Source of the DNA: a bacterium
Lineage (GTDB): Bacteria; Auribacterota; UBA6266
Length of the DNA stretch: 64,000 nucleotides
NCBI GenBank assembly: GCA_023228325.1
Contig: JALOBK010000001.1
Coordinates: forward strand, 1,155,549-1,219,548
Direction of reading: 5' to 3'
A model generated the notes under the pieces. It searched no databases, was not told where the DNA came from, and was given only the letters and a program-made list of their open reading frames with translations. Every line of letters begins with the position of its first letter. The stretch's first letter is position 1. The position numbers and the translations under genes were made by a program. Below, one piece after another: positions 50,558 to 58,583 of the stretch.

Positions 50558-52171
50558 ATGAAGAAGTTTCTATTAGCATCTTTGGCGCTGATTTTCGTTC
50601 TGTCATCTGCAGCGATTGCTGAAGTTCAGAATGTTAAAGTCGGCGGCGAAATCAGGGTCCGCGGTTATTATGAAGATAACAGAGCAGACCTTTCTACAGA
50701 AAACAAATTCCCCGGCACCAGGCCGACCGACGCATGGATGTATCGTTGGAATCCACGGGATGAACAGGTCCCTAACGATACCCTGAGCGCTCAGCACTGG
50801 AGTGACGAGGATAGTTACATCCTTCAGAGAACTCAGGTATATGTAGAAGCCGACCTTACTGACAATGTTCTTGTACGTGTAACATTGGAAGCAAACGGCG
50901 CCTGGGGCTCTAATGATGGAGATGACAACATAAATTCTCCTTTAAGAGGCGGAACAGAGAACTGGGATGCAGGAATTGTTGAAGCATGGCTGCAGGTATC
51001 AGAACTCTATTATTCTCCTCTTACAATCAAGGTTGGACGTCAGTACCTTAATTATGGTACGGGCTTCATGATCAGCGACAAGGAAAAATTCTGGAATTTC
51101 GACGCTGTTAAAGCGGTTCTTGATTTCTATCCTTGGACACTGGACCTTATCTATGCAAAACTTGCTGAAAATACGGACAGAGAATTCCAGGTTCGTAACA
51201 GCAATACAAACGCTATTATGGATACCAGAAGAGACTGGGATCTTTATGGCGCAAACCTGAGATATTCTGCTGATTTCTGGAATATTGAAGCTTATATATT
51301 CGCAACGCAGAATACAACAGACACCAGCCACTATGCTAATGACCCTCTGAGGGTTGCTTACACCTCTTATACTAACGGTGTAGGCTGGGCAGATGTTAAC
51401 GGAAGGCTTGTTCCTAATGATTTAGCTCCTTCCGTAGTTGGTATCCGTGGCGATGTTCGCCCTGTAGAACAACTTGATGTCTGGGGTGAATTTGCATATG
51501 AATTCGGTACACGCGGCGGTATAGCTCGCTGGGCTACCGGTAACGACAGAACAATCCAGAACCCGCTTGAAGAAACAGATGAAATCGAACTTTCAGCGTT
51601 TGCGGTTGACTGCGGTTTAACCTATACATTTGACTGGACATGGGAACCTGCAGTTACTCTTGCGTATACATACGCGAGCGGCAGTTCGGATAATGTAATA
51701 GAAGAAACAGACAGCGCCGGTAACAGGATCAGACATTGGGACAAAGAAAGCCACGCTTTCTATCCTCTGTTTGACTACGACTATTATGGATACGCGTTTT
51801 CACCGATGCTTTCAAACATCCATATTTTCAATGCGGGAATCAGCCTTCTCCCTCTTGAAAATGTAGAATTAGTCGTTGATTATTATCACTATGAACAGGC
51901 AAGGACTAACCAGAATGAACTCGGCGCGTCAGCCGGTCTTTATCCTGTAGTTGGAAACCCGTTCATGGATAACGGCGGCGTTTCTGCTCCTACTAACGGA
52001 AAAGAAAAGTCTCTCGGAGATGAAATCGACGTGACTGTTAACTACGACTACTCGGAAGATGTAAGCGTTCAGCTTATTGCCGCTTATTTCATACCTGGTG
52101 GCGCATTTGACAACGTAACTGATGAGAAAGAAGTAATAGAAGTACGTGGAGAACTTAAGGTTAATTTCTAA
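50558..52171 (+). CDS. Alginate-export-like outer-membrane porin
   Basis: A clear signal peptide (MKKFLLASLALIFVLSSAAIAE) precedes a 515-residue beta-barrel (KVGGEIRVRGYYEDNRADLS, YVEADLTDNVLVRVTLEANG, QLIAAYFIPGGAFDNVTDEK, ending KVNF with the terminal Phe). It resembles AlgE/alginate_exp-domain barrels, also common in uncultured marine and sediment bacteria as general porins. Codon use is visibly biased, with Ala, Thr and Val codons ending in T, A and C, suggesting high expression. It has a long leader (50233-50557) and a strong terminator. Confidence 0.82.
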   Translation: MKKFLLASLALIFVLSSAAIAEVQNVKVGGEIRVRGYYEDNRADLSTENKFPGTRPTDAWMYRWNPRDEQVPNDTLSAQHWSDEDSYILQRTQVYVEADLTDNVLVRVTLEANGAWGSNDGDDNINSPLRGGTENWDAGIVEAWLQVSELYYSPLTIKVGRQYLNYGTGFMISDKEKFWNFDAVKAVLDFYPWTLDLIYAKLAENTDREFQVRNSNTNAIMDTRRDWDLYGANLRYSADFWNIEAYIFATQNTTDTSHYANDPLRVAYTSYTNGVGWADVNGRLVPNDLAPSVVGIRGDVRPVEQLDVWGEFAYEFGTRGGIARWATGNDRTIQNPLEETDEIELSAFAVDCGLTYTFDWTWEPAVTLAYTYASGSSDNVIEETDSAGNRIRHWDKESHAFYPLFDYDYYGYAFSPMLSNIHIFNAGISLLPLENVELVVDYYHYEQARTNQNELGASAGLYPVVGNPFMDNGGVSAPTNGKEKSLGDEIDVTVNYDYSEDVSVQLIAAYFIPGGAFDNVTDEKEVIEVRGELKVNF

Positions 52172-52192
52172 CCTGAGTTAAAAAATATGGGA

Positions 52193-52228
52193 AGCCCCCG
52201 GTTCTTCCGAACCGGGGGCTTTCTTTTA
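52193..52228 (+). terminator. Rho-independent terminator of the porin gene
   Basis: AGCCCCCGGTTC, a TTCC loop and GAACCGGGGGCT form a perfect 12-bp stem, followed by TTCTTTT. Confidence 0.93.
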
Positions 52229-52257
52229 TTGACACTGTAAAAAGCATCTGATAAGAT
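52229..52257 (+). promoter_or_regulatory. Sigma70-type promoter of hpt
   Basis: TTGACA at 52229-52234, a 17-base spacer and TAAGAT at 52252-52257. The predicted start site near 52264 leaves a leader of about ten bases to ATG 52275, which is why that start is preferred over GTG 52263. Confidence 0.65.
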
Positions 52258-52274
52258 TCGCGGTGATTTTTTTT

Positions 52275-52814
52275 ATGAAAAATGACATAGAAAAAATAAT
52301 ATTTTCACGCTTTGAAATAGCGGCAAAAATCAGGGGACTTGTCCGGAATATAATGAAAGATTTTAAGCGTGAAAAGACGCTTGTAATGGTAGCTCTTTTA
52401 AAAGGCAGTGTAATTTTCCTTGCGGATTTAATAAGGCAGATTGACAGGTCAGTTGAATTCGATTTTATAGGCACTTCAAGTTATAAGGGGGGCACTATTT
52501 CAGAGGCTTCTGTGGAAATATATAAAGACCTTGTATTTGAAGTAAAAGGGAAATCCGTGATACTGGTTGATGATATACTCGATACGGGAAAGACCGCGAA
52601 AGTTGTAATGAAGCATTTGCTCGATAAGGGAGCCAAGCAGGTTAAATTATGTGTTCTTCTTGATAAGCCTTCGAGAAGAGAAGTGGATATAAAAGCGGAT
52701 TATGCGGGTTTTACGATAGATGATGTTTTTGTTGTGGGTTATGGCCTTGATTTTAAAGATAAATACAGAAACCTTCCGTATATAGCCGTATTGAAGAAAA
52801 AACATTATAACTAA
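52275..52814 (+). CDS. hpt: Hypoxanthine phosphoribosyltransferase
   Basis: Purine salvage: hypoxanthine or guanine plus PRPP to IMP or GMP. Diagnostic PRPP motif SVILVDDILDTGKTAKVV, the N-terminal substrate loop LLKGSVIFLADLIRQI and the C-terminal VGYGLDFKDKYRNLPYIAVL. It is 179 residues, typical of Hpt. It is transcribed from its own promoter and followed by tRNA-Gln after 18 bases, so the tRNA may be processed from the same transcript. Products feed guaB and the nucleotide pool, but the genes are far apart. Confidence 0.93.
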   Translation: MKNDIEKIIFSRFEIAAKIRGLVRNIMKDFKREKTLVMVALLKGSVIFLADLIRQIDRSVEFDFIGTSSYKGGTISEASVEIYKDLVFEVKGKSVILVDDILDTGKTAKVVMKHLLDKGAKQVKLCVLLDKPSRREVDIKADYAGFTIDDVFVVGYGLDFKDKYRNLPYIAVLKKKHYN

Positions 52815-52832
52815 ATAACTAAATTTTTCGGT

Positions 52833-52906
52833 TGCCCTCTCGTCTAATGGTAGGACGGCTGACTCTGGATCAGCTGGTCGTGGTTCGAGTCCACGGGGGG
52901 CAGCCA
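52833..52906 (+). tRNA. tRNA-Gln (CTG)
   Basis: A 74-base cloverleaf: the acceptor TGCCCTC pairs with GGGGGCA (including a T-G pair), the D-arm is GTCTAATGGTAGGAC, the anticodon loop holds CTG (reading CAG), the T-arm is GTGGTTCGAGTCCAC, and discriminator G with CCA is encoded. It lies 18 bases after hpt with no promoter between, so it is probably co-transcribed. Confidence 0.95.
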
Positions 52907-52996
52907 TTGAGCAATACTTGCCCGCTTTAGGAGGGGCAAATAGAACAATAGAGCTGATGCTCAATTGCGGTCTAATGTTCTATTGCTCTATTGTTC
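52905..52996. repeat. Structured repeat downstream of tRNA-Gln
   Basis: GAACAATAGAG (52943-52953) and CTCTATTGTTC (52986-52996) are a perfect 11-bp inverted pair. Between them lies ATTGCGGTCTAAT (near 52963-52975), the same 13-base core found in the repeat near 63149-63161 beyond tRNA-Glu. Confidence 0.8.
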
Positions 52997-53068
52997 AAAA
53001 GTAAAGCCAACCTTATTAGCTAAGAGATTATAATGGCAAAAGCGGCTCATAATCACGGGAATTTAATC

Positions 53069-54025
53069 ATGCTTAAAGGACTACGGTATTTATTGATTAT
53101 TTTCGTCCTGTGGGTTGGGTTATCCGGTTGCTCCAGACCTTATTATACGGAAACATGTCTTATGATGGGGACGTTTGCGAAAATCACCTGTCAGGATCAG
53201 GAAGCTATTGGCGCCGCATTTAAGGAAATGAGCAGAGTTGATGCAATAGCCGATAATTTTGACTCCTCATCAGAAATATCGCGGTTGAATAAAACAGGTA
53301 AACTTAAGGCATCCGGCGATATGATGGATTTGGTAAAAAATTCGCTCAAGTACTACGAGCTTACCAACGGCGCGTTTGATATTACAGTCGGCCCTGTTGT
53401 CGACGTGTGGAAACAAAAAATTGAAGAAGCGCGGGGAAATAAGATACAGGCATTATTACCTTCTCCGGCCGATATTGATGCAAAGTTAAGGCTCATCGGT
53501 TCGGAAAAGATTTCAGTTGATGAAACAACATCTGTGATTACATTTAATCAGCCGGGTATGGAGATTGATCTGGGAGGAATTGCCAAGGGATACGCGGTTG
53601 ATAAAGCAGTGGAACGCCTTAAGACTCTGGGAGTAACTTCGGCATTGGTAGATTTAGGAGGAACTATCTATTGTCTGGGCAGAAAAGGAAATAAAAAGTG
53701 GCGTATTGCTATACGTGATCCGCGCCATAATGACCGGATACTTCACCCTCTGGAGCTTGAAAACCGGGCAGTGGCCACATCAGGCGACTATGAGCAATTT
53801 TTTATGGTTAAAGGGAAACGTTACAGCCATATTATAGATCCTAAGACCGGATATCCGGTCAATAACGGAGTTATTTCAGTGACTATCATTGCCGATAGCG
53901 CTATCGCGGCGGATGTCATGAGTACAGCCGGTGTTGTGTTAGGAAAAGAAAAAGCGGAATCACTGGCAGAAGGAATGAATGAAATCGTTGAAATAAAGAT
54001 ATTAAGGGAAAAGGATCTATTATAA
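53069..54025 (+). CDS. apbE: FAD:protein FMN transferase
   Basis: A lipoprotein (lipobox VGLSGCSR) with the ApbE domain: TCLMMGTFAKITCQ at the N-terminus, the Asp-rich AIADNFDSSSEISRLN, EIDLGGIAKGYAVDKAV for FAD and Mg, GVTSALVDLGGTIYCLG and the C-terminal HIIDPKTGYPV. It attaches FMN covalently to the Ser/Thr of DxxSGAT motifs on exported flavoproteins; the three-module protein at 25982 carries such a motif. ATG 53069 behind GGGAA is preferred; an in-frame ATG at 53033 also exists. No Rnf or Nqr operon is near. Confidence 0.92.
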   Translation: MLKGLRYLLIIFVLWVGLSGCSRPYYTETCLMMGTFAKITCQDQEAIGAAFKEMSRVDAIADNFDSSSEISRLNKTGKLKASGDMMDLVKNSLKYYELTNGAFDITVGPVVDVWKQKIEEARGNKIQALLPSPADIDAKLRLIGSEKISVDETTSVITFNQPGMEIDLGGIAKGYAVDKAVERLKTLGVTSALVDLGGTIYCLGRKGNKKWRIAIRDPRHNDRILHPLELENRAVATSGDYEQFFMVKGKRYSHIIDPKTGYPVNNGVISVTIIADSAIAADVMSTAGVVLGKEKAESLAEGMNEIVEIKILREKDLL

Positions 54026-54204
54026 ACAACAGAATCGGATTTAACTGGAAACTTAGGAGTGGTATGCCGGACAAAAAGATGCAGGACGGGTTCTTTTTTC
54101 CCGTCTGAATATTAGAGACGCTTGAATTCAACATCGGAGTTCGGAATGCCGCCCGGCGGCGGCGCGATTTTTAAATTCTCTTCAAAAAGATATACCCCGC
54201 GTGT

Positions 54205-54216
54205 TATAATCTACAT
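54205..54216 (+). promoter_or_regulatory. Candidate leaderless promoter at the SdpI-like gene
   Basis: TATAAT at 54205-54210 lies just six bases before ATG 54217, and TTCAAA at 54181 is a weak -35. No ribosome site fits between, so transcription may begin at or next to the start codon. Confidence 0.4.
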
Positions 54217-54567
54217 ATGATATTTACGCTGTTTGTTTATAACCTTGTTCTGGCGCTGATAATCATTGCGCTGGCCGTACCGCTGTATATGGAAAAAATA
54301 CACATTAACCGCTGGTATGGGGTAAGACTGCCGAAATCTTACGAATCGGAGCAGAACTGGCACAGGATAAATAAATTATGGGCGAAAAAAGCGTTTCTCT
54401 GGGCTTCTGTTTATATACTGGCGGATATAATTATTTATGTCCTCGGCGTTTTGCTGACTCCACGGAATGAACTTATATTTATTCTTTTGTTTTCGCTGCT
54501 GCCCGTTATGATAGCTGCCATGCTGTTTATAGCGGCGATTATTGTGTCGTCAAAAATAATAATTTAG
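54217..54567 (+). CDS. SdpI-like membrane protein
   Basis: A 116-residue protein with three membrane helices and the SdpI-family signature (NRWYGVRLPKSYESEQNWHRINKLWAKKA), here between helix 1 and helix 2. SdpI of Bacillus is an immunity and signal protein for the SdpC toxin; most homologues have unknown roles. No toxin gene is adjacent. It ends 47 bases before the PhoB-type regulator, and may share transcription with it. Confidence 0.78.
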   Translation: MIFTLFVYNLVLALIIIALAVPLYMEKIHINRWYGVRLPKSYESEQNWHRINKLWAKKAFLWASVYILADIIIYVLGVLLTPRNELIFILLFSLLPVMIAAMLFIAAIIVSSKIII

Positions 54568-54614
54568 CGTGTCGTCCTGTCCTCGCCGGTATATTTTATT
54601 TGAGCATGTGGAAT

Positions 54615-55301
54615 ATGAAAAAGACAGTTGTTATAGTGGATGATGAGCCGGATATACTTGAGCTTGTCTCTCTGCATCTTAAGAAATCCGGTTTTGAGAC
54701 AAAAGGTTTTTTGGAACCCGAAAGTTTCCTGGATTTTGTCCAGTCCCGGAAACCCGACCTTATTGTTCTTGACCTTATGCTTCCCCACACGGACGGTTTC
54801 GATATATGCAAGAAGCTTAAAACCGATGACAAACTCTCCGACGTCCCGATTATAATGCTTACGGCTAGAGGGGAAGACACCGACAAGATACTCGGGCTTG
54901 AGCTCGGCGCCGATGATTATGTGACAAAACCGTTCTCACCGAAGGAGCTTGTGGCGAGAGTGAAGGCCGTGCTTAGAAGAACCGAAAAAAGAGAAAAGAC
55001 CCGGGATGATATTATACATATCAACGGAATTATGGCTATTGACCCGGTAAAATATCAGGTCAGGGTTGAAAACCGGAAAATTGAACTTACGTCAACCGAG
55101 TTTAAGATCCTGATGCTTTTGGCTTCCGGAAGCGGGCGCGTCTTTTCCCGGGAACAGATACTGGACCACCTGTGGGGGAATGAAAAAGCGGTAATTGACC
55201 GGACGGTGGATGTCCATATAAAAAATCTGCGGGAAAAACTGGGTAAAGCCGGCGGCCTTATTAAGAATATGCGCGGTGTCGGGTATAAAATAGAAGAATG
55301 A
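54615..55301 (+). CDS. phoB: PhoB/PhoP-type response regulator
   Basis: The receiver domain has VVIVDDEPDILELV with the acidic pair, the phosphoacceptor Asp in LIVLDLMLPHTDGF, Thr and Lys near TARGEDTDK and VTKPFSPKEL, and then an OmpR-type winged helix (RKIELTSTEFKILMLLASGSGRVFSREQIL and GVGYKIEE). It is 228 residues from ATG 54615; TTG 54600 and ATG 54606 are alternatives, and no clear ribosome site decides. It overlaps the histidine kinase gene by four bases and lies upstream of a Pho-box-like array and pst genes, which argues for the phosphate role. Confidence 0.9.
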   Translation: MKKTVVIVDDEPDILELVSLHLKKSGFETKGFLEPESFLDFVQSRKPDLIVLDLMLPHTDGFDICKKLKTDDKLSDVPIIMLTARGEDTDKILGLELGADDYVTKPFSPKELVARVKAVLRRTEKREKTRDDIIHINGIMAIDPVKYQVRVENRKIELTSTEFKILMLLASGSGRVFSREQILDHLWGNEKAVIDRTVDVHIKNLREKLGKAGGLIKNMRGVGYKIEE

Positions 55302-57031
55302 AAAAACCGATTTTCCTTAAACTATTTATAAGTTATGTCGTGCTTATTGCTCTGTTCTCGTTCCTGATGCTTTTTATTTCTTTCCGGATCGCCAAAAAGA
55401 ATTACATAGACACTCTCACTGCGGACCTCGGGAAAATATGCATTTCGCTCGAAGATAAGGTTTCAACACTTGTAAAATCAAAGCGCGAAAAGGAATTAAA
55501 CCGCATAATAAGGGAATTATCCCCGAAAATCGCCACCAGGATTACGGTTATCGACAACAACGGCATTGTGATTGCGGATTCCGAAGAAGAACCTGCCGTT
55601 ATGGAAAACCATAAGAACAGGCCTGAATTGAAAAAAGCGTTGAAGGGCAGGGAGGGAACATCCATGCGGTTCAGTTCGACTGTCAAAGAGGAAATGCTGT
55701 ATGTCGCGGTTCCTGTGGAAGCGGACGGCGAGGTTATTGCGGCAATAAGGGCAAGCCTGTTCCTGAAAGACATTAAAGGTATCCTGGCAAATTTAAGGAA
55801 AAAAACGATAGAGGTGACTTTGCTTATCGGTTTGATCGCCCTTGCTTTCAGCCTGATATTTTCTGCCAGGATAGTCAGGCCCATAAAGGAGCTGTGCCGG
55901 GCGGCGGGTAAAGTCGCTTCGGGCGATTTTAGCTCAAAAGTTATACTGGACAGGGATGATGAGTTAAGGGACCTGGCAGTGAGTTTTAACCATATGACCG
56001 ATCAGATAAAAAGCCTGTTCCAGCAGTTGACGGGGCAGAAGGACGAACTGGATAACATAATAGCATCCGTTACGGAAGGGCTTTTAGTGCTTGGTGTCGA
56101 CGGGAAAATCCTCCTTGCGAACCAGACGTTTAAAAAGATTATAGGCGAGGGAGAGTTTAAGGGCAGGTTTTACTGGGAAATAATAAAAGCGCCGGATTTT
56201 GCGGAACTGGTAAAAATTATTGTCAGGAAAAGGAATAATATTTCGAAAGAGATTTTGCTGAAAGATAAAACCTTCTTGTGCAATGCCGCTTTCCTTGAAG
56301 CAAAAGAGGAGATCGTCATAGTGTTTTACGATTTGACACAGATAAGGGAGCTTGAAAAGATTAAAAAGGATTTCGTGATAAATGTATCTCATGAACTTAA
56401 GACGCCGCTGACATCCATAAAAGGCTATGTGGAAACGCTTGAGGATGACCCTTCCGAGGAAAACCTTAAATATCTGGGTGTCATCGGAAGAAATACCGAA
56501 AGGCTTATAAATATTGTAAAAGACCTGCTTGTTCTTGCCGAACTTGAGGAAGGGAAAGAAAAATTTGAGTTCAAAAAGGTAAACATTACCGAGCTGGCCG
56601 AAAGCCTGGTAAAGCTGTTTGAGCCGAAAGCGAAAGCCAAAAACATAGAATTTAAGGTTCAAATACCGGCTAAAAAGATAATTCTGACGGCCGATTCCTT
56701 TAAAATAGAGCAGATGCTGATAAACCTTATGGATAATGCCGTTAAGTACACTGATGAAGGTTCTGTGACGGTTGCGCTTCATGAAGACGGCCGGAACGCG
56801 TATATTGAAATCAAGGACACCGGAGTCGGGATAAAAGAAGATGATATCCAGAGGATATTCGAGAGATTTTACGTGGTCGACAAGTCCCGCTCCAGGACGC
56901 TGGGAGGGACCGGCCTCGGGCTCTCCATAGTCAAGCATATCGTCCTGCAGCATAACGGCGATATAAAAGTTTCAAGCGAGCCTTCGAAAGGGACTGTATT
57001 CACTGTTGTTTTGCCTTATAACCCCGCATAA
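55298..57031 (+). CDS. phoR: PhoR-type membrane sensor histidine kinase
   Basis: Two N-terminal membrane helices (about 8-30 and 175-195) flank a periplasmic sensor of about 140 residues, then HAMP (IVRPIKELCRAAGKVASGDF), PAS (about 255-340), the H-box FVINVSHELKTPLTSIKGYVETL, the N-box KIEQMLINLMDNAVKYTDEG and the G boxes KDTGVGIKEDDIQRIFE and GGTGLGLSIVK. All kinase motifs are intact. It overlaps the regulator gene by ATGA. A periplasmic sensor this large is common in Pho sensors of this lineage but absent in E. coli PhoR. The Pho-box array begins 35 bases past its stop. Confidence 0.9.
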   Translation: MKKPIFLKLFISYVVLIALFSFLMLFISFRIAKKNYIDTLTADLGKICISLEDKVSTLVKSKREKELNRIIRELSPKIATRITVIDNNGIVIADSEEEPAVMENHKNRPELKKALKGREGTSMRFSSTVKEEMLYVAVPVEADGEVIAAIRASLFLKDIKGILANLRKKTIEVTLLIGLIALAFSLIFSARIVRPIKELCRAAGKVASGDFSSKVILDRDDELRDLAVSFNHMTDQIKSLFQQLTGQKDELDNIIASVTEGLLVLGVDGKILLANQTFKKIIGEGEFKGRFYWEIIKAPDFAELVKIIVRKRNNISKEILLKDKTFLCNAAFLEAKEEIVIVFYDLTQIRELEKIKKDFVINVSHELKTPLTSIKGYVETLEDDPSEENLKYLGVIGRNTERLINIVKDLLVLAELEEGKEKFEFKKVNITELAESLVKLFEPKAKAKNIEFKVQIPAKKIILTADSFKIEQMLINLMDNAVKYTDEGSVTVALHEDGRNAYIEIKDTGVGIKEDDIQRIFERFYVVDKSRSRTLGGTGLGLSIVKHIVLQHNGDIKVSSEPSKGTVFTVVLPYNPA

Positions 57032-57065
57032 CCTGCTGTCCCGGATTTTCTGCTATCGCAGAAAA

Positions 57066-57104
57066 TTAACCAAAAATTAACAAATCATTTATACCCGCTT
57101 AATT
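57066..57104 (+). promoter_or_regulatory. Pho-box-like array: four TTAAC-type repeats with 11-bp period
   Basis: TTAACC (57066-57071), TTAACA (57077-57082), TTTATA (57088-57093) and TTAATT (57099-57104) each start 11 bases after the previous one, separated by exactly five bases. This resembles the PhoP box of Bacillus (TTAACA direct repeats) more than the E. coli 7-mer Pho box. A -10-like TAAAAA lies downstream near 57114. The array stands between PhoR and the phosphate porin operon. Confidence 0.75.
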
Positions 57105-57184
57105 ATCTCCGTGTAAAAATACGGGTGTGTTCTTTAATGCATTTTTCTTTTCAGGGGAAAATGGGCGAAAAGGAGGTGTTGAAA

Positions 57185-57295
57185 ATGAACAGCCCGGCTC
57201 TGTTGGGAAAAATGTTCATACGAATAGACGCGCCGAGAAAGAGCGAACGTAACATTGTGGAAAAACCGTGTTTTTACTTAAAGGGAGATAAATAA
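57185..57295 (+). CDS. Small ORF (36 codons) with strong ribosome site, upstream of the porin
   Basis: ATG 57185 follows AAGGAGGTG by six to seven bases, one of the strongest ribosome sites in the window. The ORF (start MNSPALLGKMFIRIDAPRKS, ends FYLKGDK) stops at TAA 57295, three bases before the porin ATG. Its end contains GGGAG, the porin's own ribosome site, so porin translation may be coupled to passage of ribosomes. The peptide is basic with one Cys and no signal or membrane helix. It may be a leader peptide or a small protein of the Pho operon. Confidence 0.55.
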   Translation: MNSPALLGKMFIRIDAPRKSERNIVEKPCFYLKGDK

Positions 57296-57298
57296 AAA

Positions 57299-58555
57299 AT
57301 GAAAAATCTGTTATATATAGTTGCCTTTATGCTTGCTGTTTTAGCCGGAGCGGCGGCAGTTAAAGCGGGAGAGATAGATCTGCTGGTTGACAAGCTTGTA
57401 GAAAAAGGGATTCTTACAAGAGGCGAAGCCCAGCAGATAATAACCGAGACGCAGGAGGAAGTAAGAAGAGAGGTAGCTTCAATGGAAGCCCCCGGGCTTC
57501 CGAAATGGGTCCAGAAGATGAGTTTTAAGGGTGACTTACGCCTGCGTTACCAGTGGACAAAGAGAGAAACGAACCCCGGCGTTCCGCAGGTTGAAAGGAA
57601 TCGCGGCAGATACAGGCTGCGCTTCGGCGTTGAGACATATGTAGTGGACAACATATCCGTGGGTTTCGGTATCGCCACGGGTGACGGCGATCCGCGTTCG
57701 ACCAACCAGACTTTCACAAACTCGTTTGAAAAACCCAGTGTCAGATGGGATTACGCTTACGCAAAATATTCACCCGCTGACTGGATAACTTTTACAGGCG
57801 GTAAGATGCAAAATCCCCTCTGGCGGCCTACAGACCTTGTGTGGGATACGGATATTACGCCTGAAGGAGGCGCTGTTCAGTTTCAATACGGTATTTATGA
57901 CAATCTTAACTTTTATATAAATTCGGGATTATTTGTTTTGGACGAATCTGCCGGAGATGAGGCGGATCCGCTTCTTTACGCTATACAGCCGGGATTCAAG
58001 TGGAAACCCATGGATAAGGTCGCATGGAATACCGCAGGAGTATTTTACGGGACATCTGGTGTAAAAGGAAAGATACTTAATTATTCGGCCGGAACGAACA
58101 AGAGAAGGCCTAACGGGGGCGCCGGCGGGCTTGCGTATGATTATGATACCATTGGCGTAAGTTCGGAAATCGCTTTTGAAAACCTGTTTGACCTTAATTT
58201 GCCCCGCCTTGCGTTTATAGGGGAATATTACAATAACATAGATGTTTCAGATGAAGATTACGCGTGGATTATAGGAGCAAAAATAGGAGCTGCGAAAGTC
58301 GGGAAAAAAGGGCAGTGGCAGGCAAAGTATCTTTACAGGTGGCTTTGCCAGGATGCGGTGCTTGATATTCTTCCCGATTCCGACGCATACGGCGGAGCTA
58401 CGGGCGTAAGAGGACATGAAGTCGCGCTGGAATATGCCCTTTTGGATAATGTAATTATGGGATTGGACTATTATCATATGGAACCTATACATAAAGTGGG
58501 CGGGCACAGGAACGCGGAAGATCTGTTCCAGGCCGATATACTGTTTAAATTCTAA
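57299..58555 (+). CDS. Pho-regulated outer-membrane porin
   Basis: A signal peptide (MKNLLYIVAFMLAVLAGAAAVKAGE) precedes a short helical N-terminal segment (IDLLVDKLVEKGILTRGEAQQI) common in putative porins, then a barrel (GDLRLRYQWTKRETNPGVPQ, GVETYVVDNISVGFGIATGD) ending in ADILFKF with terminal Phe. The length of 418 residues is usual. It opens a tight run: porin, pstS, pstC, pstA, pstB, phoU. That position, and the Pho-box array upstream, argue for phosphate (or phosphonate) passage. Confidence 0.87.
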   Translation: MKNLLYIVAFMLAVLAGAAAVKAGEIDLLVDKLVEKGILTRGEAQQIITETQEEVRREVASMEAPGLPKWVQKMSFKGDLRLRYQWTKRETNPGVPQVERNRGRYRLRFGVETYVVDNISVGFGIATGDGDPRSTNQTFTNSFEKPSVRWDYAYAKYSPADWITFTGGKMQNPLWRPTDLVWDTDITPEGGAVQFQYGIYDNLNFYINSGLFVLDESAGDEADPLLYAIQPGFKWKPMDKVAWNTAGVFYGTSGVKGKILNYSAGTNKRRPNGGAGGLAYDYDTIGVSSEIAFENLFDLNLPRLAFIGEYYNNIDVSDEDYAWIIGAKIGAAKVGKKGQWQAKYLYRWLCQDAVLDILPDSDAYGGATGVRGHEVALEYALLDNVIMGLDYYHMEPIHKVGGHRNAEDLFQADILFKF

Positions 58556-58583
58556 AAAAATTGTTTAAAGGAGGTTTTTGATA

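Noticed and set aside
52647..52964. Reverse-strand frame of 105 codons across tRNA-Gln and the hpt end
   Set aside because: It is antisense to a tRNA and to a well-supported gene; the protein has no recognisable domain.
56084..56953. Reverse-strand frame of 289 codons inside phoR
   Set aside because: It is a shadow of a fully supported histidine kinase gene with all catalytic motifs.
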